A stretch of 64,000 nucleotides of DNA from Claveliimonas intestinigallinarum (lineage in GTDB: Bacteria; Bacillota; Clostridia; Lachnospirales; Lachnospiraceae). Location of the stretch: positions 28,401 to 92,400 of the forward strand of contig DXED01000001.1 of assembly GCA_019115145.1 (NCBI GenBank), written 5' to 3'. Shown here one piece after another: positions 52,175 to 61,802 of the stretch (positions are counted from its first letter, which is position 1; each line of letters begins with the position of its first letter). The notes beneath the pieces are model-generated. The model was not told where the DNA came from. It did no database searches and was given only the letters and a program-made list of their open reading frames with translations. The position numbers were made by a program, and so were the translations under genes.

Positions 52175-52801
52175 TTACTCCAGCAGCTCCTGATATATCT
52201 CCCCGAACTCTCCGTCTGTGCTGCACACGGCAATCCTGGCATTGATCCCCGACACTTGATACTCCCTGTAATAATATCTTTCCGGATACTGCCAGGGCTT
52301 CCTCACAAGGAAAGGACGATCTTCTCCGTCAAAGCCTATCTCAAAGCTCCTCGTATCCAGCCCCATCCCTCTGCGCACTGCCTTCATAAAGCTCTCCTTC
52401 AGTACCCACAGGCGGTAGAAAGCCTCCGCCCTCTCCCGCTCTGACGGCTGTCCCTCGACCCAGGCAGTCTCAGAGGGAAGGAAAAAACGTCGGGCCACCC
52501 GCATCCGGGCCTCCTTCACGGTCTCAATGTCGCACCCCACCTTCTCCTCCCTCTCTGTAGAAATGCTGCACAACACATAGTCCCCGGAGTGGGACAGGTT
52601 AAAGACCTGATCCGGGCCGGCCCCATATCGCTTCCGCATCTTCTCCAACAGCGCCCAGACGCCCACGCTCTGTGCCCGGTCCTGGGGAAAACGGAGTTGA
52701 TCCGCCTTCTCCCTGCGGAAATCCGGCGCCTTCTCATAGTATTTCCTGTAAATTTGCTCCTCCCTGAGAGGAGAAATATCAGCTATCCACGTGTAAACCA
52801 T
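52175..52801 (-). CDS. 4'-phosphopantetheinyl transferase (Sfp type)
   Basis: Transfers phosphopantetheine from CoA to carrier proteins. Magnesium/CoA motifs VGCDIE and FYRLWVLKESFMKA (WxxKE) plus NLSHSGD are intact in 208 residues. The start overlaps the YgjP-like gene by 23 bases. No NRPS or PKS genes are visible in the window. Confidence 0.9.
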   Translation of the reverse strand: MVYTWIADISPLREEQIYRKYYEKAPDFRREKADQLRFPQDRAQSVGVWALLEKMRKRYGAGPDQVFNLSHSGDYVLCSISTEREEKVGCDIETVKEARMRVARRFFLPSETAWVEGQPSERERAEAFYRLWVLKESFMKAVRRGMGLDTRSFEIGFDGEDRPFLVRKPWQYPERYYYREYQVSGINARIAVCSTDGEFGEIYQELLE

Positions 52802-53327
52802 TTAATTTCTTCTTTCTCTCCTTCCAGTCCGGCAGAAATTTTGTCATACAGCTCTTAAACCGCTGGTTGTGGCTGGGCTCAATCAGGTGGCAGAGCTCGT
52901 GCACGATCACATACTCTAGGCACTCCTCCGGACAAAAGACAAGTCTGGTATTCAGCCGGATACGCCCCGTGCTCACAGTACAGCTTCCCCACCTTGTCTT
53001 CATATCCCGCAGGGTCCAGCCGGACGCATGGACGCCCATGATCGTCTCCCACTTTTGGGCATAGCCAAGAACCTGCCTTTTCATTTTTTCTATCTGCTCC
53101 TCCGACACAGGCGGGTGCTCGCAGGTCACCCGGGTCCGCTCCAGATGCCGGCGCATCCAGCCCTCCTTCTCGTACAGGAACCGCTCCACCCGCTCCCTGG
53201 GCGTCCTAAAGGGGACTGTCACCAACACTTCACCCTGTTCCGGGCGCACATACAGATTCATATTTTTTATTTTCCGATACTCCATGCGGACTTTGATCCC
53301 ATGGATATCAAATACTGCATTTTTCAT
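52779..53327 (-). CDS. YgjP-like zinc metallopeptidase (M48/DUF45)
   Basis: 182 residues with the zinc motif HELCH and a downstream His (EPSHNQRF), preceded by TRWGSCT, all characteristic of the YgjP/WLM-like family. Substrates are not known. It overlaps the end of the GH2 gene by 20 bases and the start of the Sfp gene, so the three are translated from one message. Confidence 0.88.
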   Translation of the reverse strand: MKNAVFDIHGIKVRMEYRKIKNMNLYVRPEQGEVLVTVPFRTPRERVERFLYEKEGWMRRHLERTRVTCEHPPVSEEQIEKMKRQVLGYAQKWETIMGVHASGWTLRDMKTRWGSCTVSTGRIRLNTRLVFCPEECLEYVIVHELCHLIEPSHNQRFKSCMTKFLPDWKERKKKLNGLHVDS

Positions 53328-55053
53328 TCCACTCTTTCAGCACATTCTCATCTATCTTCAGTATCTCCCTGTCATAGGTGTAAATGCCGTTTACTTCCTC
53401 CTCTACATCTGAGAGCTGGGTATAGATGGTAACGGACAGCCCTTCGCCTATATGAGAGGCAACCTCCTTTATCAGCTGGCCATAGCCCGCGCTTAGCTCC
53501 TTTTTGCTCCCGTAAATTCTGTAGCCGTAGACCTTTCCCGACATGCTGTGCTCCCTGCACCTCCAGCAGAAGCCGCCGAATTCCGTCAGCGCCTGGACGC
53601 GTTCTTCCCTCCAGAAGCGCAGCTTAAAAAAATAGTTATGTATGCTCCGGAAATCTCCGCCGCCCTGGTCAAACCATCCGCTTGCCTGGTCAATGAGCCG
53701 GGAAGGATCCATCTCCCTGGCCAGCCGCGTCACTTCCTTTGCGTCAAACTGTCCCCAGCCCTCATTGAACAGAACCCAGGTGACAATGGAGGGATGGTTC
53801 CAGAGCAGGCGGATCGTCTCCTTCATCTCCTCCACAAACTGCTGCCGTCCCTTCTCCTCCTTCCGTCCCAGAAGCCCGTAGGTACGGTCTGTCATACGGA
53901 TATGAAATTTCTCCAATCCGTTTGCCAGGTAGGTGACATACCATTTCCTGTAAGGACGGCCTCCGCAGACCATGTCCTGCCACACCAGCATCCCAAGCCG
54001 GTCACAGTGATAGTACCATCTTTCCGGCTCGATCTTGATGTGCTTTCTGAGCATATTGAACCCGAGACGCTTCATTTCCCTGATGTCAAATTCCAGGGCC
54101 TCATCGCATGGCGCCGTGTACAGTCCGTCGGGCCAGTACCCCTGATCCAAAACGCCCCTCTGGAAATAGGGCCTGCCGTTGAGAAATGTCCTAGGGATAC
54201 CCTCCGCATCTAAAGAAACGGAAATCTTTCTCATGGCAAAATAGCTGTCAACCCGGTCCTCCCCAAAGGTGACGCTCAGGAAATAAAGAAAGGGATCCTC
54301 CGGTGTCCAGGGATGCATCCGGGGCACCGGTATGCGGATGGGCTCATTGGCTTCCCCCTCCACCTCCCAGGGCTGCGTCTCCTCCGAAGACACAGCAACA
54401 GAAACCTGGCCCCGGTCGGCGCAGCAGACCGTGACCTCCACCATTTTCTCATCGTAGAGAGGCGTGATCTTCAGCCTGTCCACGTGCGCCTCCGGCACTT
54501 CCTCCATCCACACAGTCTGCCAGATCCCGCTCTGAGCTGTGTAGAACATGCCTCCCCTCTGCAGCTTCTGTTTTCCTCTGCTGTAGTAGGACTGATCCGT
54601 AAAATCCCGCACGCCCACGATGAGCTCATTTTCTCCCTTCCTCAGGAAATCTGTCACATCCACGGAAAAAGGCAGATAACCTCCCAGATGCTTTTTCGCC
54701 AGTCTCTTGTTGACGTAGACAGCGGCGAACTGATCCACTGCGCCAAAGTGGAGGAGCCAGCGCCTGCCCGATCTTCTCTCCACCTCTCCCGGCAGCATCC
54801 GTCTGTACCAGAGCACCTGGCTCGGATGAAGGCTCCTCTCCGCCCCCGATAGGGGGGCCTCCGGGGAAAAAGGCACAAGGATACGCCCCGCGTACCGCTC
54901 CGGCCTCTTTCCTTTCCCGGTGATCACATAATCCCAGTATCCGTTCAGATTGACATAGCTCTCCCTTCGCATGGAAGGCCGTGGATATTCTGCCAGTACC
55001 TGGTCCGGGTGCTCCAGCACCTGGTCTGTCCAGCGGGTTTTCAGTTTCTTCAT
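53308..55053 (-). CDS. Glycoside hydrolase family 2 enzyme
   Basis: Retaining beta-glycosidase with the GH2 layout: sugar-binding domain (about 15-190), immunoglobulin-like middle and TIM barrel. Acid/base Glu431 in VLFNEGWGQF and nucleophile Glu491 in ALTEFGGF. No signal peptide, so cytoplasmic. At 581 residues it lacks the extra C-terminal domains of LacZ, closer to glucuronidase- or mannosidase-like members. Substrate cannot be assigned. Confidence 0.9.
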   Translation of the reverse strand: MKKLKTRWTDQVLEHPDQVLAEYPRPSMRRESYVNLNGYWDYVITGKGKRPERYAGRILVPFSPEAPLSGAERSLHPSQVLWYRRMLPGEVERRSGRRWLLHFGAVDQFAAVYVNKRLAKKHLGGYLPFSVDVTDFLRKGENELIVGVRDFTDQSYYSRGKQKLQRGGMFYTAQSGIWQTVWMEEVPEAHVDRLKITPLYDEKMVEVTVCCADRGQVSVAVSSEETQPWEVEGEANEPIRIPVPRMHPWTPEDPFLYFLSVTFGEDRVDSYFAMRKISVSLDAEGIPRTFLNGRPYFQRGVLDQGYWPDGLYTAPCDEALEFDIREMKRLGFNMLRKHIKIEPERWYYHCDRLGMLVWQDMVCGGRPYRKWYVTYLANGLEKFHIRMTDRTYGLLGRKEEKGRQQFVEEMKETIRLLWNHPSIVTWVLFNEGWGQFDAKEVTRLAREMDPSRLIDQASGWFDQGGGDFRSIHNYFFKLRFWREERVQALTEFGGFCWRCREHSMSGKVYGYRIYGSKKELSAGYGQLIKEVASHIGEGLSVTIYTQLSDVEEEVNGIYTYDREILKIDENVLKEWNEKCSI

Positions 55054-55075
55054 GTCTGCCGCACCTCCGCTTCTG

Positions 55076-56092
55076 TCATTCCTTCAGCTTCATTAATATC
55101 TCCTCGCAGGATGCATGGGGATATTTTTGCACGATCCTGTAAATCGCCTCAATGGCCTGGGGTTCTTCCTCCAGATCTGCCGCCGTTTCTTCCAGGCTTT
55201 TATTTCTCCTGCATTTCTTTTGGATAAGCTCAATAAGGTTTAGATTTTTCCCTTCGTCTCTCCCTTTTTCTATTCCCTTTTCTATCCCGATTTCTTCTAC
55301 ATAATCACTCAGATTGCACATTTGCTCCAGCTCCTTTCCAAGGCTGTACTCCATCTCTATCTGGAAATCATTTTCCAGTTTTTCAATTTTATCTCCCGTT
55401 CTCAAAGACGGAGACAGAAGTACATTCAGCATCCTCGTTAGCTCCTGCCCGTCTTCCGCCCCGTCACACAAACAAATGCAGATCACTGACAGCTTGTCAT
55501 AGCTGCCTGGACGATCCGGAATCCCCGGTACAATATCCTTCTTTCCGATTGAATATATGGAAATGGCATTTCCTATGTACTTTGGGGCATTCATACAAAT
55601 CCATATGGAGTAAACCTTCTTTATACTGTCATAATCTGAACCTGTAAATTCCGTTCCCAATTGCGATGAAATCAGCCTGGCCCCATAAAATATTCCCCGT
55701 GTAACAAGGTTATAACCCGGATAAAATTCTTTTTGTGCTTCAATATTGATGATCAGCTTAATCTCTGTTTTTCTCCGGGCGGGAATGAGCATGTGAAGCC
55801 GTATATCAAAATAAATGGCTCCTTCATCCGGCTGGCTGTCTTCGTTTGCATCTCCGACCACCTGCTCCGGCAGTCTGTTCGTCCTTCCAGGCTCCACCCG
55901 CACGTTGGACACTTCAGGCTCTCCGCATATACATGCTTTTATCTGAGATACAGACAGCTCCTGACACTCCTGCACTGTGCGCTTCAATATCCAGGCAAGG
56001 ATCGTCCTGTTTGACAGCACTTTCTTACACTGGGCGTCATACTGAGACTTTCCTTCTGCCAGCGCGATATCCTCCGCAAGCATATTTCTCAT
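55076..56092 (-). CDS. Rpn-like PD-(D/E)XK nuclease family protein
   Basis: 339 residues. The region YFDIRLHMLIPAR plus KLIINIEAQKEF looks like the PD-(D/E)XK core (Asp near 98, E-A-Q near 122) of the recombination-promoting nuclease/putative transposase family. The C terminus (GIEKGIEKGRDEGKNLNLIE) is the charged repeat usual in Lachnospiraceae members. ATG at 56092 has AAGGAA upstream. Such genes are often present in many copies per genome. Confidence 0.8.
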   Translation of the reverse strand: MRNMLAEDIALAEGKSQYDAQCKKVLSNRTILAWILKRTVQECQELSVSQIKACICGEPEVSNVRVEPGRTNRLPEQVVGDANEDSQPDEGAIYFDIRLHMLIPARRKTEIKLIINIEAQKEFYPGYNLVTRGIFYGARLISSQLGTEFTGSDYDSIKKVYSIWICMNAPKYIGNAISIYSIGKKDIVPGIPDRPGSYDKLSVICICLCDGAEDGQELTRMLNVLLSPSLRTGDKIEKLENDFQIEMEYSLGKELEQMCNLSDYVEEIGIEKGIEKGRDEGKNLNLIELIQKKCRRNKSLEETAADLEEEPQAIEAIYRIVQKYPHASCEEILMKLKE

Positions 56093-56444
56093 AGGCAATT
56101 TCCTTTCTTCAATTATAGCGAAATTTACTACATGTCACAAGGCTGATATTCTGCTTCAGAAGCCGAAGCAAAAGAACGACCAATTCATAATGAAGCGGCT
56201 TATGAACGGCGAAATGCCATGCCGCTTAAGATAGTATTAACATAACACAATTCTGAGAAAACGTCAAGCAGCTTGCGCTGGCATGACATGTCGACCAGGT
56301 TTACTCCGCCATGCTGACCTCCACTACGCTTCGCTCCGTGTCAGTCTCGGGCGTTCGCCCTATGGAAGCATACAAAAAAGGACTCCCCTACGTGCAAGCA
56401 CGATGTGAGTCCTTTTCCGTATACTTCCGCATGGCTCATTGCCA
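56093..56444. other. Intergenic region between atpC and the Rpn-like gene
   Basis: About 350 bases. It holds the F-ATPase terminator hairpin (56373-56416), extended by imperfect arms GGAAGCATAC / GTATACTTCC, and GC-rich short hairpins at 56300-56360 (GCTGAC..GTCAG; GGGCG-TT-CGCCC). No gene seen; the look is that of a clade-specific intergenic repeat. Confidence 0.6.
56373..56416 (-). terminator. Terminator of the F-type ATP synthase operon
   Basis: Minus-strand AAGGACTC...CGTGC-TT-GCACG...GAGTCCTTTTTTG, about 30 bases after the atpC stop. Confidence 0.8.
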
Positions 56445-56861
56445 TCAGATATTCCAATGTTTATCTCGGGAGGTTTTTAGGCGGGTCATGGCGCGGGCCA
56501 GGGATGCCTGGGACAGGTAGTATTCCTGGATGCTCTGCTTCTGGCGCAGGCGCTCCTCAGCTCTCTGGCGGGCTTCCTCAGCTCGCTTTACATCAATGTC
56601 CTCAGGCCGCTCCGCCGAGTTCACAAGGACGGAAACACGGTTGTTGATGATCTCAGCAAACCCCCGGGACACAGCGGCTGTGATCCATTCGCCCTCAGGA
56701 GTCTTCAGATGGAGCTCCCCGTTTACCACTGCCACGATCATGTTTTCATGATGGGCCAGGACACTGAACTCTCCGTCCTCAATGGGAAGGATCAGGTTCT
56801 GGCATTTTCCCTCGTAAAAAACCTTATCGCTGGATATAACCTTCAAAAAAAATGTGTTCAT
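56445..56861 (-). CDS. atpC: ATP synthase epsilon subunit
   Basis: 138 residues: N-terminal beta sandwich (FFLKVISSDKVFYEGKCQNL; PIEDGEFSVLAHHENMI) and C-terminal helical hairpin rich in Arg and Glu that can inhibit hydrolysis. Last gene of the operon, AAGGAG site present. Confidence 0.95.
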   Translation of the reverse strand: MNTFFLKVISSDKVFYEGKCQNLILPIEDGEFSVLAHHENMIVAVVNGELHLKTPEGEWITAAVSRGFAEIINNRVSVLVNSAERPEDIDVKRAEEARQRAEERLRQKQSIQEYYLSQASLARAMTRLKTSRDKHWNI

Positions 56862-56907
56862 CTAATTTCACTCCTTCTGCCGGACAAAAGGCACTGCGCG
56901 GCCGCGC

Positions 56908-58305
56908 TTAAGCCTGCTCAGCCTTTGCCTTCTCGATAACCTCGTCAATAGTTCCGACATTAAAGAACGCATTCTCCGGATACTCATCCATCTCGCCGTC
57001 GATGATAGCCTTAAAGCCGCGGATGGTCTCCGACAGAGGCACATATTTTCCCGGTGTTCCGGTAAATGTCTCAGCCACAGAGAAGGGCTGTGACAGGAAC
57101 CTCTGGATCTTTCTGGCCCTGCTGACTGTCAGCTTATCCTCCTCTGACAGCTCCTCCATACCGAGGATGGCGATGATATCCTGCAGCTCCTTATACTTCT
57201 GGAGAATCTCCTGCACCCTTCTGGCCACTTGGTAGTGCTCCTCGCCCACCACGTCAGCCTCCAGAATACGGGAGGTGGACTCCAGCGGATCTACAGCCGG
57301 ATAGATACCCTGCTCCACGATCTTTCTGGAAAGAACTGTAGTGGCATCCAGATGGGAGAATGTGGTAGCCGGAGCCGGGTCTGTCAGGTCGTCCGCAGGC
57401 ACGTACACAGCCTGCACAGATGTGACTGACCCGTTCTTCGTGGAGGCGATACGCTCCTGGAGAGCGCCCATCTCATTTGCCAGAGTGGGCTGATATCCCA
57501 CGGCTGACGGCATACGTCCAAGAAGGGCGGACACCTCAGAACCGGCCTGCACAAAACGGAAAATATTGTCAATAAACAGCAGCACGTTCTGGTGCTCCTC
57601 GTCACGGAAATACTCAGCCATAGTAAGCCCTGTCTCCGCCACTCTCATACGGGCTCCGGGTGGTTCGTTCATCTGTCCGAACACAAGGGCCGTCTTATTC
57701 AGGACTCCTGACTCGCTCATCTCTGTCCAGAGGTCATTTCCCTCCCTGGAACGCTCGCCCACGCCGGTAAAGATAGAATATCCGCCGTGCTCCGTGGCGA
57801 TGTTGTGGATCAGCTCCTGGATCAGGACTGTCTTTCCCACACCGGCGCCTCCGAACAAGCCGATCTTTCCGCCCTTTGCGTAGGGGGTCAGAAGGTCGAT
57901 GACCTTGATGCCTGTCTCCAGCACCTCCACAGCCGGGCTCTGATCCTCAAAGCTGGGCGCCTTTCTGTGGATTACCCAGTGTTCTGAATCCTCCGGAATC
58001 TTCTCCTTATCGTCGATGGTTTCTCCCAGCACGTTGAAAAGTCTTCCAAGGGTCTGCTCGCCAACCGGAACCTTGATGCCCTCCCCGGTGGCTGTCACCT
58101 CCATCCCTTTGTAGAGGCCGTCGCTGGAAGCAAGCATGATGCAACGCGCAACATTGTTTCCAACATGCTGAGCCACCTCCATGACACAGCGCTTTCCACC
58201 GTTGTCCACTTCCAGTGCATCCTTGATAAATGGAAGATCTTCCCTGCTATCGAACTCAACGTCTACAACAGGTCCCATGACCTGTACAATTCTTCCTTTT
58301 GTCAT
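56908..58305 (-). CDS. atpD: ATP synthase beta subunit
   Basis: Catalytic subunit, 465 residues, with Walker A GGAGVGKTVLIQELIHN, GVGERSREGNDL (catalytic Glu) and ALLGRMPSAVGYQPTLA. Complete. Confidence 0.97.
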   Translation of the reverse strand: MTKGRIVQVMGPVVDVEFDSREDLPFIKDALEVDNGGKRCVMEVAQHVGNNVARCIMLASSDGLYKGMEVTATGEGIKVPVGEQTLGRLFNVLGETIDDKEKIPEDSEHWVIHRKAPSFEDQSPAVEVLETGIKVIDLLTPYAKGGKIGLFGGAGVGKTVLIQELIHNIATEHGGYSIFTGVGERSREGNDLWTEMSESGVLNKTALVFGQMNEPPGARMRVAETGLTMAEYFRDEEHQNVLLFIDNIFRFVQAGSEVSALLGRMPSAVGYQPTLANEMGALQERIASTKNGSVTSVQAVYVPADDLTDPAPATTFSHLDATTVLSRKIVEQGIYPAVDPLESTSRILEADVVGEEHYQVARRVQEILQKYKELQDIIAILGMEELSEEDKLTVSRARKIQRFLSQPFSVAETFTGTPGKYVPLSETIRGFKAIIDGEMDEYPENAFFNVGTIDEVIEKAKAEQA

Positions 58306-58316
58306 AGTGTTTTATC

Positions 58317-59210
58317 TCACTTCCTTTTCTGTGCGTTGGCACCGCCGATCACCTCTGTCAGCTCCTGGGTGATGTCCGCCTGCCTTACACGGTTATAGGT
58401 TACATTTAATTCATTCAGCATATCCGTGGCGCTGTCCGTGGCATTCTGCATTGCCTGCATACGGGAATTCTGCTCGCTGCAGTAAGACTCCACGAGGCAG
58501 CCGTAAATGATGCCGATCAGATAGTTGGGGACAATATTGTCCATGACCTTGTGGGCGGAGGGGTACAGGGTGACTGCCTCTCTGTACACGCCGGCCATGG
58601 CCGCCATCTTGTCGGACGCAAAGTTGACTCTCTGCAGAGGCAGAAGCTTGATCTGCTGCGTCTCAGCCTGGAGCGCGTTTTTCATCCGGGTGTAGATGAT
58701 ATAAATGTCATCCAGCTCTCCCGCCTCAAAAAGCTCCACCATCTTGACGGCGATCACTCTGGCCCGGTACAGGTTCGGATCCTGCACGGTATACTTGAAT
58801 TCAGAATCCAGCTCATCCTCTCTCTTAGAGAAATACTGCCTTCCCACTTCACCCAGAACAAACATCTTGTGTTTTCCCGGCTGCCCGATCAGCTCCTCCG
58901 CCATCTTCAGCACATTGTGGTTGTATGCCCCGGCAAGACCTTTATCCGCCGTGATGACAATACATCCGACCTTCCTGTCCTTTGCCGGGATCTTCTCCCT
59001 GCGGTCAAAGAAATGGCTGTGCATATCCGGCACGTGCCGCAGGATCCGGGTGATCTCCGCCTGCATGGCGTAGAAAAAGGGCTCTGTGTCCGCCAGCTTT
59101 TTCTTCGCCTGCTTCATCTTGGAGGAGGAAATCAGGTACATGGCGTTGGTGATCTTCTTTGTCTCCTGGATGCTGGCCATCCTCTCTTTCAATTCTCTTG
59201 CATTTGCCAT
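58317..59210 (-). CDS. atpG: ATP synthase gamma subunit
   Basis: Central rotor shaft, 297 residues. N-terminal coiled coil (ELKERMASIQETKKITNAMY), VITADKGLAGAYN, and the C-terminal signature (ASDSATDMLNELNVTYNR type: DSATDMLNELNVTYNRVRQA). Confidence 0.96.
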   Translation of the reverse strand: MANARELKERMASIQETKKITNAMYLISSSKMKQAKKKLADTEPFFYAMQAEITRILRHVPDMHSHFFDRREKIPAKDRKVGCIVITADKGLAGAYNHNVLKMAEELIGQPGKHKMFVLGEVGRQYFSKREDELDSEFKYTVQDPNLYRARVIAVKMVELFEAGELDDIYIIYTRMKNALQAETQQIKLLPLQRVNFASDKMAAMAGVYREAVTLYPSAHKVMDNIVPNYLIGIIYGCLVESYCSEQNSRMQAMQNATDSATDMLNELNVTYNRVRQADITQELTEVIGGANAQKRK

Positions 59211-59222
59211 AATAACACCTGC

Positions 59223-60728
59223 TTACCTTTTCTCTTTAAATTCCTTTGCGGCATTTAAAATCTGCTCTGTCAGCTCATCATCCAGGATCTTCTTCTCCTC
59301 AATGGTCTGACAGATCTCAGGATGACTGTTCTCAAAAAATGCAAGCATATCTGTCTGGAACTGTTTTACCTTGTCTGTATCTACATCCAGCATGAGCTTG
59401 TGGGTGGCTACGCACAGTGTGATAACCTGCTCGTGAAGGCTCAGCGGATTTCCAAGAGGCTGCTTCAGAAGCTCTGTCAGGCAGCTTCCGTATTTCAGCT
59501 GGGTCTTTGTGACATCGTCCAGATCCGAGCTGAACTGGGTAAAGGACTCCAGCTCCCTGGCCTGAGCCAGGTCGATACGCACGCTTCCGGACGCCTTCTT
59601 CATAGCCTTAGTCTGGGCAGCGCCTCCCACACGGGACACAGAAAGTCCCACGTTGACAGCCGGACGCATACCGGCGTTGAAAAGGTCGCTCTCCAGGAAG
59701 ATCTGTCCGTCCGTGATGGAGATCACGTTTGTCGGAATGTAGGCGGAAACATCACCCGCCTGGGTCTCAATGATAGGCAGCGCCGTGATGGAACCGCCCC
59801 CCGCCTTCTCGCTCAGGCGGCTGCTTCTCTCCAGCAGTCTGGAGTGGAGATAGAAGACATCTCCGGGGTACGCCTCACGTCCCGGAGAGCGTCCCAGCAG
59901 CAGGGAAATGGCACGGTAGGCCACCGCATGCTTGGACAGATCGTCGTACACGATCAGCACGTCCTTTCCCTGATACATAAAATATTCCGCCAGCGCGGTT
60001 GCCGCATAGGGCACAATGTACTGCAGCGGCGCGCACTCGCTGGCCGTTGAACAGAACACCGTAGTGTAGTCCATGGCGTCGTGGGACCGCAGCGTGTTTA
60101 CAAGCTGGGCCACTGTGGATGCCTTCTGTCCAATAGCCACATAGATACAGATCACATCCTTCCCCTTCTGGTTGATGATGGTGTCTGTAGCAATGGAGGT
60201 CTTGCCCGTCTGCCTGTCGCCGATGATCAGCTCACGCTGTCCACGGCCGATAGGGAACATGGAATCAATGGAGAGGATGCCTGTCTCCAGCGGCACGCTG
60301 ACTGATTTTCTCTCCACAATTCCGGGCGCCTCCTCCTCCACCGGACGGTATCCGTCCGCCTTGATCTCGCCTTTTCCGTCTATAGGGGAACCGAGGGCGT
60401 CCACAACCCTTCCAATGTACCCCTCTCCCACGGGGATACCGGCTTTCTTTCCGGTGCGGGCTACCTTTGTCCCCTCTCTGATATCGGAGTCGTCTCCAAA
60501 CAGGATACAGCTCACTTCATTTGTCTTGATATCCTGCACCATGCCCTTCAGCCCTGTCTCCAGGGTGACGATCTCACCGTACATGGCATGGTCTATTCCG
60601 TAAACGGAGGCAATTCCATCTCCAACAGAGACAACATAGCCAACTTCCTGGTCTCTGCTGATCACATCATAATTTTCTATCTCTTCCTTAATGATAGAGA
60701 TAATCTCATCTGAGTTGATCGAACTCAA
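59223..60728 (-). CDS. atpA: ATP synthase alpha subunit
   Basis: Non-catalytic nucleotide-binding subunit, about 501 residues, with GDRQTGKTSIATDTIINQ and the alpha signature ending in PAVNVGLSVSRVG. I prefer a TTG start at 60728 (SSINSDEIISIIKEEIENY) because GGAGG lies eight bases upstream; the in-frame GTG at 60737 overlaps that site and the atpH stop. Confidence 0.95.
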   Translation of the reverse strand: MSSINSDEIISIIKEEIENYDVISRDQEVGYVVSVGDGIASVYGIDHAMYGEIVTLETGLKGMVQDIKTNEVSCILFGDDSDIREGTKVARTGKKAGIPVGEGYIGRVVDALGSPIDGKGEIKADGYRPVEEEAPGIVERKSVSVPLETGILSIDSMFPIGRGQRELIIGDRQTGKTSIATDTIINQKGKDVICIYVAIGQKASTVAQLVNTLRSHDAMDYTTVFCSTASECAPLQYIVPYAATALAEYFMYQGKDVLIVYDDLSKHAVAYRAISLLLGRSPGREAYPGDVFYLHSRLLERSSRLSEKAGGGSITALPIIETQAGDVSAYIPTNVISITDGQIFLESDLFNAGMRPAVNVGLSVSRVGGAAQTKAMKKASGSVRIDLAQARELESFTQFSSDLDDVTKTQLKYGSCLTELLKQPLGNPLSLHEQVITLCVATHKLMLDVDTDKVKQFQTDMLAFFENSHPEICQTIEEKKILDDELTEQILNAAKEFKEKR

Positions 60729-60733
60729 GTTTT

Positions 60734-61270
60734 TCACCTCCAGGTCAATTTTTGTTCTAATCGTTTCAGCCGTCCCTGCATGCTGTAATCATACTCCCGG
60801 CCATTCACAAGGAGAAGAAATCCGCCGATCAGCGACGGCCTCTCTTCCATCTCCCAGACCACGCCTTTCGCGTGAAATTCTCTGCGCACAAACTGCTCCA
60901 TACCCTTTTTCTGTTCCTCGGTGGGCGGAACCACATAGGCCAGGTGAGCGGTTACGATGCCGGCCATCTCATTTTTATACTGATGATATGCCCTGAAAAT
61001 CTCCTGCATGATGCCGGCCTTCCCGTAGTCTGTGGCCACCTTCAGGAAATTCCGTATTCTCTCGTCAAAGATCCGGTCAATGACCTTATGTTTCTGGTCT
61101 TTTGTCACGATAGGACTTTCCAAAACCGAGACAAGAGCGGGGGCCTCTGAAAATATCTCTTCCGTCCCCCCGATCACTTCCTCCGGGAGCTCCATGTCAA
61201 ACAGCACCCTGGCATAGCGGATCGCCGCCATAGAGCAGTACGCAGTTTTATTTGTCTTCGCTGTCTTCAT
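60734..61270 (-). CDS. atpH: ATP synthase delta subunit
   Basis: Peripheral stalk cap (OSCP), 178 residues, with AAIRYARVLFDM at the N terminus and the C-terminal IGGFLLLVNGREYDYSMQGR. ATG at 61270 is preceded by AGGTGAT. The start overlaps the atpF end by 23 bases. Confidence 0.92.
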   Translation of the reverse strand: MKTAKTNKTAYCSMAAIRYARVLFDMELPEEVIGGTEEIFSEAPALVSVLESPIVTKDQKHKVIDRIFDERIRNFLKVATDYGKAGIMQEIFRAYHQYKNEMAGIVTAHLAYVVPPTEEQKKGMEQFVRREFHAKGVVWEMEERPSLIGGFLLLVNGREYDYSMQGRLKRLEQKLTWR

Positions 61271-61751
61271 GGGGATCACCTGCTTCTTTCAGAAATTGGT
61301 CGTAGACAGCCTGGCTGCCCTTCTCGCTGCAGCTGTCCATCATGATCTTCTTTGCAGCGTCCATGGCAAGCCCCGCGACCTCTGTCTTCATCTGTCTCAG
61401 TGTCTGTTCTCTCTCAAGATCAATGGTCTCCCTGGCTGTCTTCATGATCTTTCCGGCCTCGTTGTCCGCATCCTTCAGTATGCGGTCATACTCCTTCTTA
61501 GCGTCTGCTTTGGCCTGCTCGATCATACGCCGGGACTCATCCTTTGCTCCGCTCAAGGCATCCTCATACTGACTTTTAAGCTCCATTGCCTTGGCCTGCT
61601 GGTCGTTGGCATTCTGGATACCGTCAGCGATCATCGCCCTGCGCTTCTCCATGATATTCATGATCGGACCGATCAGAAATTTGCGCAGCAGCAGATAGAG
61701 AATGACCAGGTTTATCATTTCCAGGACAAAATTAAAGTCTAAACTCAGCAC
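61248..61751 (-). CDS. atpF: ATP synthase b subunit
   Basis: 167 residues: one N-terminal membrane helix (FVLEMINLVILYLLLRKFLI) then a long charged coiled coil forming the peripheral stalk. GTG start at 61751. Confidence 0.93.
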   Translation of the reverse strand: MLSLDFNFVLEMINLVILYLLLRKFLIGPIMNIMEKRRAMIADGIQNANDQQAKAMELKSQYEDALSGAKDESRRMIEQAKADAKKEYDRILKDADNEAGKIMKTARETIDLEREQTLRQMKTEVAGLAMDAAKKIMMDSCSEKGSQAVYDQFLKEAGDPHEDSEDK

Positions 61752-61802
61752 TTTCTAGTACCTGCCTTTCCTGTAATCCAACTTCATGTTCTGACAATAT
61801 TT

